Source: Blasia pusilla
Taxonomy: Eukaryota > Marchantiophyta > Marchantiopsida > Blasiales
Reading direction: 5' to 3'
NCBI GenBank assembly: GCA_050084515.1
Contig: CM114274.1
Span: 27,404,001 to 27,468,000, forward strand
Length of the DNA: 64,000 nucleotides
Below, one piece after another: positions 1 through 12,789 of the stretch. The first letter of the stretch is position 1. Every line of letters starts with the position of its first letter. Position numbers and translations under genes: made by a program. The notes under the pieces are model-generated. The model was not told the origin of the DNA, did no database searches, and was given only the letters and a program-made list of their open reading frames with translations.

Positions 1-390
1 CTCTTTCAAGGCGTCCTATGGGGCCTCCACCTTAGTATCTGTTTAGTAACTAAAATTCCTCTTCTTCTAGAAACGATAGGTCAGTGACCTCTGAATTTGG
101 TGTTGTGTTATGATCCTGCTCTTCTCGGCAGTATGCCTGTGATCATCTTTATACTAAGAATTCCAGATGCAGAAAAAAAGGCCTTGACACTACAGGTCCA
201 CACTCTAAAACTGTGATAATGTCAGAGTTATGCTTGGCTTCATGCTATCAGGTTTTTCTATGCAGCTGGTAACTTCCATTCAAAGGACTTGAGTGTTTGA
301 TGTGCTACCCTGCATCATTTCTTAAAGAGTTCTATGTAGTATCAGCTTTTGCTCAACTTTGACTGAAAATCTTAAACATGCAATCCGCAG

Positions 391-3300
391 ATTTCATCTC
401 CCACTGTCATAGTGGAGAGGGCTGGTAACTTTGCTTGGGCTCATAAGAATTGGAGAGTTCGAGAGGAGTTTGCACGTACTGCAGCTTCAGCTATCAACTT
501 GTTTGCAGCCTCAGAGTTACCCTTCCAGAGACTGCTCCTTCCATCAGTAAGTTACCCTTTATACTCAGAACTGTTTGCAAGACAGTTCTTACATTTGAAT
601 TTGGTGCTTACAGACAAGTAGACACACTCTCTACAGAAACCTTGTGTGCCACATTTGAATGTGTTGGAAACAATCGATTGTTTGTAATACTGTTTTAGAT
701 TAGCTCTCTTTGGACATCCTAAGTTGGTGAAGGTTTATACACTTGACAAGTATCTTCATGCCAAATTGTGAATCTCACACCACCACCGAAAAGTAAGTAG
801 CTACTCAACTTTGCATTCTTACATTGATGCAGGTTCTACAACTTTTGGAAGATTCCAATAGCAGTGTAAGAGAAGCTGCAATGCTCTGTTTGGAGGTAAA
901 TTTCTCGATGCTCTGCCCCTTCGTCATGTATATGTGTTTAAGCGTATCTGCTCTACTGGCTGCCTTTGGCCTCTTCAGCAGACTATTCTTCAACTTGGTA
1001 TACAGCCCTCAATTAGTGTGTACCAAATTAAAGATATGCTTCAATTGTCTCAGTAATCATGAGATATAATTTATTTCATGGGGTATTGTCATGAATCCTG
1101 TTTTCAGGAAATGTTTCGGCAAGGGGGCCCTCAATTTAGGGATGAACTCCAGCGTCATCAGTTACGACCAGCACAGGTGACAACTCTGATGCTATTTATG
1201 GCAGATTTTTGGAATCTTCCCTGATCGTTGATTTGACTCAAGAAATTCTCTACTAAGTTCCACTATATGTGTCTGCTTCCTACTGAAAGTTGGATCCATC
1301 GGCGCATGCTGTTATTCTTTGCTATTCCAACACTTTATTCCCTGATGGCTGCTCTTTCTCTTGAATCAACCCGGTTCTTACTGTCGATATTATGACAGAT
1401 TGATATTAGCAGCTGGCTGTTTAAATTGACTTCATAACCCTTGCCCACCTGCAAGGCAACAGTTTGATCTTGAAGCCTTTTGGGAGCAGTAGTGTTGAGT
1501 ACGAAGAAAGTTATCTTATGGGGCCTACACTGAAACTCTTGCCCTCTAACTGCAGCTTAAGGATATCTCCTCTAGGTTTGAGAAGATAGACCCTGTGCGG
1601 CCCTCCTTTGAGCGAATCACAAACCAAGTTCCACCGGCCACACAGTTCACCATGCCAAATCAGTATGGCACATCAGAACAAAAATCTTCTTTACCAGCAT
1701 CAAGCGCTCGACGAAATAGCCCGAAGGCCAAACCTGTTTCAAGTGAAACTTCTTCAATTGGAGGTAGGTGAATAATGAAACTGTGAATGTATTCTGTCTC
1801 ATCCGGTGGACCAAATTATCAATGATTGCAGGACCCTTTGATGATGACTACCTTCAACATTGTATGGCTTGATCTGTTTTGAGTATACACTGTTTGGATT
1901 ATATTGAGAAAAAATCTGTATTGTGTGTCATCTAAGATTGATGTCGGATGGGAGGCGGGCTTTGGAAGGGGATGAAATGGCCAATTTTCAGCTTGCCTCT
2001 GCACAATCTTCTGCCTTAGTTTGTAGGTTCTCATACGAGATCTCTAGAGTTTCACGTTGTCTGATAATGTAGGTTGTGTTCCATTTTGAGTGAAGGTGAC
2101 AATGAAGCTGGTGAAAAGCCAGTTGATCCAATCCGAGTGTATTCAGAAAAGGAACTTACAAAAGAGGTGGAGAAGGCTGCTGCGATGCTCACACCAGAAC
2201 AGGACTGGTCTGTGCGAATAGCTGCCATGCAAAGAATTGAAGGGCTTGTAGCTGGAGGTGGGTCTGAAACTCTGAAATTGATGCAACTTGTACTAACTGG
2301 ACATGATCAAACAGCTTGTTATAATGTGTTCCTCTCTGTTTTCAATGTTTGAGTGGAAAAATCTCAGGGGACATGACTTTAGTACATCATTTCAGAGTCG
2401 TAAGCATCACTCTTTCCTGATGTGAGTCAAGTTATATCATGCTTCATGTTTGTTAGAGCCTTTTCGTGCATGTCCTGTCTTTACAAAGGTAAAATTTTGG
2501 GAAACTTTTTGAGATGGTCAACATCAAGTGCAAAGAGGGAAGGGAAGAAAAAGTTGATGGGACGACTGGGAAAAACTGACCACGAACAAAAAAAATTAGT
2601 TTTGGTATAAGATAAAGTGTTTCCTAGTCAAACTCAGTAGGCCTTTCTCCCTTCACTAATTTTCGTGTTGTGTTTCAATTCTTGGCCACTCATCTTCTTT
2701 CAGCTCCTTGTTGCAACCAGTTTCTGATCATGCTTGATGTTGTACATATCCCTGTCTCTTGATCTTTTTTCTCCTGACCTAGATCTTTGTAGTCCCCACA
2801 AGCTCTCAGTTCTTAATGGAACTCAGGTGGTTCCAGCTATGGTTACCTGGCCTGAGGTTTCCAAGAAAAATGAACATATTTTTTGCAAGGGATGCGACTG
2901 ATTGTCACTAATCTTCTTCTTTATTTCACAATCCTTCATACACTAGAGTTGATACGACATATGGTAGTGGTAGATCATGGATTGAATGTTTTCTGCTGTC
3001 GCCGCATTGTAGCTTTTCAGTATGTCTTCCGATCCTGTAATTTGGTTTGGTTTCATTTGCTGAAATTTGTAGTGTCATGGAAACAGATGTCCTGCTGGCC
3101 AATTCCCATTTGCTCATGTCCCATGTTGTGTGTACTTCTTGGCAGGTGCAACTGAGTACTCATGCTTCACGCTATTGATGAAAGGGCTGGTTGGGCCCCT
3201 CATTGTCCAGCTCTCTGATCGTCGTTCCAGCATTGTGAAGCAGGTTGCCATTTGTGTTTACCAAGCTTGAGGGGTAATTGCGATGCAAATGTAGGGGTTA

Positions 3301-6300
3301 GAATGAAACATAGAAAATGAAGAGCTAAACTGAACACCACATTGGAAACATCCGTTCACCTATTTTATTGGGGTGCATGTGGAGACTACTTGACAGTGTG
3401 GGTTTGATAAGGTGGACTCAAAACACATGTTAATCTCAAGTTAAGAGTTTCCCCAATCAGTCAATCAATGATTACTCCATGTGTAAACCTCAAGGAAGCT
3501 TCATGGCTGTCTCTTATGGTGTCATGATAGAAACATTGAGACAGTCCTCTGATATATGGTCGGAGGTCCATGTATGAATGTATGTATGTACGTATGCAGT
3601 TTCCATATTAACAGGTCCTGAATTGTTAGTACCTGCATGATCTTTGACCATTGTATCTATGTTTGTAGGCATGCCACCTCCTGAACATGATATCGAAGGA
3701 GCTTCTTGGTGATTTTGAGATCTTTGCAGAGTCTTTCATACCGGTCAGTAACCTTCGGTTGAGCTTTTAGTTGCTTGCCTTTTTAATGACTGCATTATTT
3801 GTGTAATAAATGGACGTGACACTCCCAAATATGCTTTAAAGAAATGTGTGGGCCAGGTACATGTAAAGTTTGATAGAATGAACTTCATGATGCTAGAATT
3901 GCCGAAGTCTTCTTGTTCCTCCGTGAAGTTGTTCAGAAAGTGTGAGTGTCTAGTTGGAAAGGATGAATAAAGTAAGATGTAACCAAGCAATAGCTGAAAT
4001 CGTCTCTCAAGAGAGGCTCAAGCAGATATGCCTCAATGCCACACAATCATAAGCATCTGGTAATTCTTGCACTGTTTTACAAGAATCCCTTTGTAGCCTT
4101 TTCTCTACTTGAGTCTGGAATCAATAATTGAGTTAGCTGACTTCAAGTGTGCAGGTTCTTTTCAAGCTGGTGGTCATCACTGTTTTAGTGATTGCTGAAT
4201 CTGCAGACACATGCATAAAAACAGTTAATCTCCTCACCTTTCTCTTCTCTTTTTTGTGGTTGTCACTTACTTGAGGGCTGGTTGTTGGATGTTGTTTTGA
4301 GATTCAAGGACACGAGCTGTTTGATTATGGATTTAACATTTGAATGTGATGGTTGTAGATGCTTCGAAATTCCAGAGTGAGTCGGGTACTTCCTCGGCTA
4401 ATGGAGTGTGCCAAGCATGACCGTAATGCTGTACTACGTGCAAGGTACAGGATAATCATAATTTGTGTAGGTGGTGTTATTTTATTGCATTTCTTTCTTA
4501 CTTATCTTTGAGTTAAGGCTCAGATAAACAGCAAGCTGTTAACCTGTCTGTCAGTTTTGTGTAGGAAAGGAGCAGGGTTGGAATGAAACTGTGCTGGCCA
4601 GGCCAGGCCTGAGCCACTAAGCTATCCACTTGATCTATTATGTCAATGATGTGACATGGTGACAGAGTTGTACAACTACTTGTGCAGGTGTTGTGAATAT
4701 GCACTCTTAGTTTTGGAGCAGTGGGGGGATAGCCCTGAGATGCAGCGATCTGTCGAATTATACGAGGAGCTCATAAAATGCTGTGTTGGAGATGCAATGA
4801 GTGAGGTACTTTCAAAAATCAGAGAGTTTTTCACACAACCCTCTAGTGTAATTTTGGTTTGTCTCAAACTTAATTGCCCTCTGACACTATATGCGGACTG
4901 ATTGCCAATCATACCGCGGATTGTGGCTGTCACTACAAATCCAGAAGAGAGAGGAGCCTGACTCATGGTGATTGGTATGAGAACTTGATATGAGGCGTTC
5001 TGTGAACAGGTTTCTCTTAGAGTTGTGTGGGTTATTGATGTTATTTGTTCTCCTGGTTGAAGGATGTATTAAATTCATGTACATCATATGTCTGCATCTT
5101 GTTACTGACATGTTTCTTATGAAAGGATGTTTTACGATTTTCAATTCCACTTTTATATCCAGGTTCGCTCAATTGCAAGGACGTGTTATCGCGTGTTTGC
5201 GAAATGCTGGCCGGAGAGAGCACGCCGGATTTTTTTAACTTTTGATCCTTCTGTTCAGAGGGTAAGTGTGCTACCATCAATCACCATTTGAAGTTTTCCT
5301 TTAGAGCTCCTCTGTCAATATTGTAAAGTGGTATTGTGGTGAAGTTTTGACATAAATTCTATTTTTGATGAGTCAGCTTTTGAATGAAGAAGAAGGGGGC
5401 TTCCAGAAAAGGTATGCATCTCCTTCGGTTCGAGACCGTGGCTCATACCAACATCAACAGCACTTGAGGCAATCTTATAGTATGCCCATCAGTGCAAGTG
5501 CGCAGCAAGGGGCAAGTGTGGCTTCCTCAGGACCGTACTCCAATTCTACAGCATTGAATGCTGATAGAAGTAACAGTGCCCTATCTGGACTAGGGGCTCT
5601 CACCATTAACAACTCTTATCAAAGGAAATCAGCTGAACTGGGGACAGAGAGAACTCTAGAAAGTGTCTTGCAAGCAAGTCAAGAGCAGGTGAATGCCATA
5701 GAGAGTATGCTCAGGGGAGTGGATCTGACGGATAAAGGGACTCTTCCGTCAGCAGCTCGAGCATCTGTGAGGGAACCAGGTAGTTTGCTAAGTTCGAACT
5801 CCCTGATCTGAGCTTCTGTTGTTGCTTGTTAGGAGCGAACAAATGATAGAGAAGATTAAGATTGTGTTGTTGTGTGTTTCCATGTATTTTTATTAAGAAT
5901 CCCCTAATGGTTGATACTCTGGGTCACTTGCAGTTGGTGGCAGCTACAGGAAAATACATGCTGCCTCAGCTGCCCTTCGTGTTGGAGTCGATCCACCATC
6001 AGCTCGTGATCCCCCCCATCCTGCCTCAGCACCTGCTTCCAATCAAGGTGCTAGTCGAGCTGCCACAGCTGCAGCCCTGGTAGCAAGTGTTGCATCTGGT
6101 TCTGTGAGGGGAAATATAAGTTCAGGATCTATCAGTGGAGGGGCTGGGAATTTCACAGCCCATCACTTTGTTTCTTCCGATAAGGTGTCTCAGTCCCAGG
6201 GTCGGGATGCTGAGGCTTTACATTCCACTGCTCTTGGTCGTGACATGTTAGGACAATACATAGGAGGGAGTTTTGCCAAGCGGGTGCCTCTTGATAGACA

Positions 6301-9300
6301 TGGTACTGGTACTGCAAATGGTGATGTCGGGGATATGCGAGGACCAAAGCGTGTGATCACTGCTGACTATTTACAGAAAGGTGCATTGGATTCCAATGGG
6401 ATACCTGGGTTTCAAAGACCTTTGCTCAGGCAAAGCACTTCAGGACGGTCTTCAGGTAGCAGTAGAAGTAGTGTTGAGGAGAATACAATTCTCTCTGGAC
6501 TGAATGTGATTGGAGAAGCCCATAGCTACATGGAAGGCTTGATGTCCCTTAATGATGCGTTGACCGAAGGACTCAGCGTGAATGCAGACTGGTCTGCCCG
6601 AGTAGCTGCCTTTACCTTCTTGAGGAAATTGCTGCAGCAAGGTCCAAAAGGTCTGCAGGAGATTACTCAAAGCTTTGGCCTGGTGATGAAGCTTTTCTCT
6701 GCACATCTGGATGATCCGCATCATAAGGTCGCACAGGCTGCCCTGGCAACATTAGCAGAGCTTGTTCCTGCTTGTCGGAAGTCCTTTGAGGCTTATCTAG
6801 AGAGGATCCTGCCACATGTTTTTGCCAGATTGGTGGATGCAAAGGAAGTCATTCGTCAGCTTGGTACGACTGCACTGGAGATCATGGGGAATACCTACAG
6901 CATTGATTCTTTGCTACCTGCATTGCTGCGGTCTCTCGATGAACAGCGCTCTCCCAAAGCAAAAATGGCAGTAATAGAATTTGCCATTGCTGCCTTCGCA
7001 AAACTAGCATCAAATGGGGAGGCTGCTGGGGGGAGTGGCCTGCTGAAGCTCTGGCTTGCCAAATTAGGACCTCTTGCAAATGACAGAAATGCAAGGCTGA
7101 AAGAAACAGCTGTCACCGGAATCATATCTGTTTATTCTCATTTTGATTCCACAACAGTTCTGAACTTTATACTAGGTCTATCTATTGAAGAGCAAAGCCA
7201 TCTGCGAAGAGCTTTGAAGCAGTATACTCCTCGTATTGAAGTTGATCTCATGACTTACTTACAGAATAGGAGCCAGCGTGCGGCAAGATCTAAGGCAGCC
7301 CATGATCATTCAGATGCTGCATCAGCTACTTCGGATAGCTATACCACTCCTACTGGAAGAGCCTACTCCATATTGACAGGCAATCAATCTTCTATGCAAT
7401 ATGGTTCTGGGTCGCTCAACAGTGATGGTGGCAGAAAGTGGGCAGGCACTCAGCCTGACACGATACACACAGGAATGAGAATGCCTTCTAGTCACTCAAG
7501 TGGAGGTGATGTGAACCTTCAAACTCACAGGAGCTATGAGTCCAGTGGGAATTTAGGTGAGCCATTCAGTCATGGGAGTTCGCAGTCTGGAAGGCCTAAG
7601 GAGGTTCTTAATGGAGCAGAAGGAAAAGAAGATAGATCTGCTGCATGGCTGAGTCTCGTTCAAAGTCGCCGTCAAACCATTGATACCAGGCAAGAGTATG
7701 GCAGCTCTCCTAAAAATGATCAACGCATGGTTAGTATGGAACAAAGGTCTGGCGTTGTCATCTCTCCTGGAAACAGGCAAATGATCCAATCGCAAGGTGA
7801 AAGTCTAGCCAAGTATGATGAGCAGGTTTCGCAGAAGTCAAATCTGCGTGCTTTGTCACAAGACTCCACCTCCATTGTTCCCAACCTTCTCCATCAGGTG
7901 AGGCTTATGGAGAATCTCAAAGTAGTTGGCTCTAGCGTGTGGTAGAACCGATTGTTGGATTTGTACAATGAGTAGATTCAGTTGACTCTCAGAGACCTTG
8001 TGATTGCTCTGTTTTGACTTTGATGGCTGGAATTAATCAGATGAATTTGGTTTGCAATGCAGATGACCAACTGGGGCAGTGGCAAGCCATCCAAAGAGAA
8101 ACAGGAAGCTTTGCAGGAACTTCTCAAGATATCGAGCTCAAATGACACTGGAATATGGTCCCAGGTGGGTGTCTAGGATTAGATATAGGTGTGTGTTGAG
8201 CCTAAATTAAATTTCTGATGATGTTAGTCTGTTGTGGAGGGGTTTCTGGGGCTGGAAAAGGTGCAGGAACTGGATAGTTCCATGGTCGACTTCAGGGACA
8301 GGTGGGAGGTGTGATATTCAGTAGAGAGAATCATGACCTTATTCAGTGGCTCTTGTTTGAATGTGCAGTACTTCCACCAGATTTTGACAGTTATCCTCGA
8401 ATCACTTGATGATCCTGACTCAGCACTGAAGGAGCTTGCTCTGTCGGTAATTTTTGAGATGATTAGCAATCAGGTGGGTTATGGGGCTTAGGTTTGAATT
8501 CTCTTTTCCAATTCGCAAGGGCTCTCAATGCTGATGAACTTCATTTGAATCAACATTTCTCTGTCTCATTTTTTTCAATTTAGGCATGATCAGGTTTTTT
8601 GTTTGAATAGTTTGGTCATGTGAAGACAAAGTCTAAAGTGCTTATCTTTAGGGTTTAGAGAAGGGTATTAGAGTTAGGTGAATAAGGCTCGGAAAAGTCA
8701 GATCGTCTCTCCAGAGAACTGGATGTTGGAATGATTGTCGTAACCTTGGTACTATGGACCTTGTGCTTTGATTTGGTGCCTCACCATACAGAGAGAGAGA
8801 GTAATCGAGTCCACTGAAGTACTGCTTGAGAAGCTTCTACATTCAACCAGGGATTCAGATACCAAGGTAATTGCAGTTAACGTCCATTTGGAAGAATTCT
8901 CCAAATGAACGGGAGTTCCTTCAATTATTAAAAGATAATGATACTTCTAGTAGTTGTCTATTGTACTGATAGTTCCTCTATCCAGTTTGTCTTGTTTCGA
9001 GCTTTTGTTTCAAGGAAAGCTGTGAGTTGGATAATGCCAAGTTTGACTTAAAGGTTATCTCTTCTGCAGGTGTGCAGTGCAGCAGATCGCTGCCTTACAA
9101 CTGTGTTGATGGAGTTTGATCCGTATAGGTGTCTAACGGTCAGTGGCTTGAATTATCTCATGGATTGCTTTTTAGTGGCTTTAAGTATGCTACGTTGTGT
9201 TGATCTGAAACCTTTGGATGCTGAAAATGGGTGGATATGGTTTTCAATATCAGGTTGTGGTTCCCCTATTGGTCAGTGAAGATGAGAAGGCATTGGTAAC

Positions 9301-10683
9301 TTGCATTGGCTCTTTGACAAAGGTAAAACAATGCGCCCAAAATATCAAAGTGATTGAAGAAGTGTCTTGCTTACATTTTATCTATATTATTATCAGCGTT
9401 TGGGGTTAAGAAAGCATGAATTCTTTTTGGATGGCCTGTTGTCTTCCAATCAAATGCCAAAAGTATTTCTTTCAGATTGTAATTCAGATTTATTTCTATA
9501 CATTTTACTATCTCAAGTTTTTTTGTTTTGTTTTTGGATGATTCTTCCATAGTAAACTTCTGAATTTTGAAAAGTCTTTGTTCATTGTTTGAGCCATGAA
9601 ACTAGCGTAGATTTGAAGAAGTAAGTTCAAGAGATTATTTGTTATATGACTTTTGAAGTCTCACTAATTCATTTTTTTCTAATGATGCCGGGTGGAAACT
9701 ATTCAGCTGAGCCAACAATCTGTTTGAATCAGTCATACTAACTATTTACCTGTATGTTCCATGTCGAAGTTGGTTGGACGGCTGCCCTCTGAAGAACTCA
9801 TGGCTCAGCTACCCTCGTTTTTGCCCGCCTTGTTTGATGCCTTTGGCAACCAAAATGCAGATGTGCGGAAGGTATTTATCTGGTCCCACTCTTCGAGAAA
9901 AAAAGAAGCCACTGGGAGTATACTGGATGGATTGACAAGTGTTTTCATATTTATTGATGTATTAACTTTTATATGACCGACCTGTGGGAACCAAGGGAAT
10001 GGTTTCTTGTAATGGAGGGAATCTTAGAATATGATCTGCCAATGTCCTCTTGGTTGAAAGTCATGAATCTAGACTTGTCACATGCTGTTGGATGCATCCC
10101 AGCTGAACTAAATCACAAGGTTGTTTTAAGGTATTTAGTGTTGATATGATTCTTGGAGTAGGGCTACTGATCAATAACACTGTCGTACTTCTCACGGAGC
10201 TGCAGACGGTGGTGTTTTGCTTGGTGGATATCTATATAGTCCTCGGCAAGGCGTTTGTTCCATATCTAGGCAACCTGAGCAGTACACAGCTAAGACTTGT
10301 GACAATCTATGCAAACCGCATTTCTCAGGTGCTTCTTTTATCCAGTGTGTCCTCATATTCACCCATGCGGCTTGATGTGTAAAGTAGTTGCACCTACACA
10401 ACTTTGTATTAGAAGTTTGGTGGGAACGTTTGGAATTGAGGGGTACACAGATTTGTAGTGTACAGTATTTTCTGGGCCTGGATGTCTTGTTTTGTCCTAC
10501 TTAATTTCTGTCTAAGAATTATGGCAGCTAGCTAGTGGTCGCATTTCTTTGATCCCAGGACAGCTTGTTCCAGGAGGGATACCAAGCCCTGACTGGTTTG
10601 ATAAAGCATTATAAGATGGCTAATAACCATTAGTGTGACAGGCAAGAACTGGGGCTCCACTGGAATCATCTCAGCTGCAGTAA
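391..10683 (+). CDS. CLASP: CLASP microtubule-associated protein, 5' part missing
   Basis: CLASP binds microtubules through HEAT-repeat TOG domains and stabilises them at the plasma membrane and at cell edges. Exons read by eye: 391-546, 833-895, 1108-1176, 1556-1767, 2073-2257, 3146-3243, 3669-3743, 4155-4223, 4359-4444, 4688-4805, 5163-5261, 5377-5779, 5934-7897, 8063-8164, 8369-8473, 8792-8866, 9070-9138, 9254-9322, 9770-9871, 10206-10328, 10642-10683 (TAA). They join in frame with GT-AG borders to about 1,427 residues. The translation follows plant CLASP throughout: VERAGNFAWAHKNWRVREEF (first exon), DWSVRIAAMQRIEGLVAGG (TOG), a Ser-rich basic linker (5377-6500), LLKLWLAKLGPL (TOG), and VVFCLVDIYIVLGKAFVPYL near the end. 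About 90-100 N-terminal residues lie upstream; bases 1-390 look like intron. The 1767/2073 junction is the least certain, because donor 1763 would put it out of frame. I see no coding disruption, so the gene looks functional. Confidence 0.95.
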
Positions 10684-11080
10684 AGCGCAGCTACACATGA
10701 AGCCAAAAGTTGAGTGGAGGTTGTGGCTGCGAACAGGAGTGTCTTTTTACCGGGGGGCCAGATGTGAGGAAGGCACCCCAGAAAATACAGATTGCGAAGT
10801 TTTGAGTGTGATCCCATTCAGGAATTTGTTTGGCCTTGCTTGTGCCCATAGGTAATTGCTATCCTTTCTCCAACCTGTAGATGTTAGTAAGTTAAGAATA
10901 CTGTTCCATCAATTTTAAGTAGAGAATGTTGAGTCTCCTTCCTCTTGTTACTCAGACGCAATTGCGAACTGTGGGTCTCGTTTCACCCTGTTCTACGGCC
11001 TGTAAAGCTCTCATTCTGTATGTGTCCTCTTTTGTAACCGGAAGAGTCGAGACTTTCATAAAAGTGCGTAGTTCACAATC
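10684..11080 (+). other. CLASP 3' UTR and downstream flank
   Basis: This non-coding stretch follows the CLASP stop codon. Several T-rich patches and an ATAAAA near 11059 could serve plant polyadenylation, but no canonical signal fixes the transcript end. No other gene is visible. Confidence 0.4.
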
Positions 11081-11502
11081 ATGGTTCTTCCCGTGAGACT
11101 GGATCGCTCACTAGTTTTGGTGAGTCTGCAGTGGCCTCAATATTTAAATATTGGAATATTGCAAAGTTTTATTCTATCACTATCATGGAGATTTTGCGTT
11201 TGTGACGCTACGTCCGCGGTCAAATATCTAGAAACGGCGATTTGCGACAAGATAGTGTGCCATGATAAAGCACTAAAGCTGGATTCACATAATTAATTTC
11301 ACTTTGGTGGATTCCTCGAAGCCCGCACCACGAGCACATTCGCAATTGTGCTTAGCGCGGTTTTTGGAATGCTGGACTTCAAGTGTAGGTGATTCTACCT
11401 CCATCTCAGAAGCGCCCCGTCAAAGAGGCAGTACCGGTTAAAGGAATAATGTTACGAGTAACCTGGGGTTTGTTCCTCACCCGCTTTTGGCGTCTATGCA
11501 TT

Positions 11503-11510
11503 TATAAATA
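11503..11510 (+). promoter_or_regulatory. Candidate TATA box
   Basis: TATAAATA sits in a GC-richer stretch about 46 bases before an ATG that opens a 90-codon frame. The spacing suits a plant core promoter. The sequence alone does not show that it is used. Confidence 0.3.
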
Positions 11511-11555
11511 ATACCTTCTCTGGGTGCTCACCTCAACCTCCATCATCTGTCCCGA

Positions 11556-11828
11556 ATGGAACCACCATCCATCCGGCGGAAAGCATCAGTCGAGATGTCA
11601 CTGACCTCGAGCAGAAGCGAAGGTCCAAGTAAAGTCCCGGTACCCGTAAAAGCCTTCACCCTGCGAAGAAAAGTCACACGCCATGTGGACTCGTGGAGGT
11701 CTCGCCGTGACGATGCAATTCTCGAGTCCTGGCTTATCTCCCTCGGGAACTGGTGCCTCCCTCATAATGCTGCACCTCGGAGTCCGCGCCGCTGTCCACA
11801 CAGCCCTGCGCACAATGCCACACTTTAA
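11556..11828 (+). CDS. Hypothetical small basic protein, doubtful
   Basis: This 90-codon open frame starts 46 bases after a TATAAATA box. The predicted product is rich in Ser, Arg and Pro and resembles no family I know; there is no signal peptide or membrane segment. A 17-base direct repeat (ATGCCACACTTTAAACT, at about 11815 and 11845) spans its end, which argues against long-term conservation. It could be a short gene, a first exon or chance. I list it only because the promoter-like spacing is good. Confidence 0.2.
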   Translation: MEPPSIRRKASVEMSLTSSRSEGPSKVPVPVKAFTLRRKVTRHVDSWRSRRDDAILESWLISLGNWCLPHNAAPRSPRRCPHSPAHNATL

Positions 11829-11997
11829 ACTGAGGCCTGCGGATGATGCCACACTTTAAACTCGTACCCCGACTGACCGCGAATTTCGCGAAGAGCCATT
11901 TCATGCACGTGAATATAGCAAGCACCAGCAACTTTGTCGTCGGGTTGCCTCTTGGCAGTGATGGGGGTCGCCGATGTAAAATGTTCCCTTCTTTTGC

Positions 11998-12194
11998 ACT
12001 AGTCTACGATGACTTCGTAAGCTTACAGAAGTCAGCGGCTCTCCATACTCTTGTCTTCCGTAGCAGGATGGATATGCTTCTCACGCTCCTGCAATAAGAC
12101 CACTAGTCTACGATGACTTCGTAAGCTTACAGAAGTCAGCGGCTGTCCATACTCTTGTCTTCCGTAACAGGATGAATATGCTTCTCGCGCTCCT
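11998..12194. repeat. Tandem duplication, 93-bp unit
   Basis: Two copies of 93 bp (11998-12090 and 12102-12194) start at ACTAGTCTACGATGACTTCG and end at CGCTCCT, with only about five mismatches. The spacer GCAATAAGACC recurs after the neighbouring duplication, so the two duplicated blocks seem to belong to one local rearrangement. Confidence 0.9.
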
Positions 12195-12195
12195 C

Positions 12196-12393
12196 TGGAA
12201 TGAAGAAGATAGTTCGATTAATGTAGAATCATCATTAATGATTGAAAGTTTGGGATGCACTTGAAATGAAATAAAAAGGTGTTTGCTCCTCTGCAATAAG
12301 ACGATGGAATGAAGAAGATAGTTCGATTAATGTAGAATCATCATTAATGATTGAAAGTTTGGGATGCACTTGAAATGAAATAAAAAGGTGTTT
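12196..12393. repeat. Tandem duplication, 89-bp unit
   Basis: Two copies (12196-12284 and 12305-12393) begin TGGAATGAAGAAGATAGTTC and end AAAAAGGTGTTT; I see no mismatch between them. The spacer contains GCTCCTCTGCAATAAGAC, almost the same as the end and spacer of the 93-bp repeat just upstream. The identity indicates a recent event. Confidence 0.9.
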
Positions 12394-12434
12394 AAAGAGT
12401 TAGTGGATAGTATGGGAAAGAAGAGATTAATGAT

Positions 12435-12789
12435 GTTGTATACAAATTTAAATTTCGTTCTCTTGCCCGTATGTGAAATATGTTTTTGTTATCCAATTGC
12501 CACGCGTCAAACACATAAGAATTTGCAAATCAAAAAGTTACTCTCCAATAATAATAGAAATCTTATTTCTAGTTCCTCTAGTTGCGAAAAGATTATTTTT
12601 CCATAAATAATAGGACTTTGAATTAATTAGTGTACAGCCGCCTCGAGAGTGAAATATGAATCATGTCGTACACAAATTCAAAATTTTTTCCCCGTAATAT
12701 GGGAAATATTTCGTTGTTGCCCAATTGCCACGTGTCAAGTAGACGGGTGTTGGCAAATCAAAAAGTCACTCTCCAATAGTAATATAGAT
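12435..12789. repeat. Diverged direct repeat, about 125-bp unit
   Basis: The stretches at 12435-12560 and 12662-12789 align over their length. Shared landmarks are a GT(A/C)TACAAATT start, CCAATTGCCACG(C/T)GTCAA in the middle, and GCAAATCAAAAAGT(T/C)ACTCTCCAATA at the end. They are older than the duplications at 12.0-12.4 kb. No coding content was seen. Confidence 0.7.

Noticed and set aside
7898-7945. Continuation of the long CLASP frame to a stop at 7945
   Set aside because: A GT donor at 7898 followed by the matching downstream exon at 8063 restores the CLASP protein; the extra residues are intron read-through.
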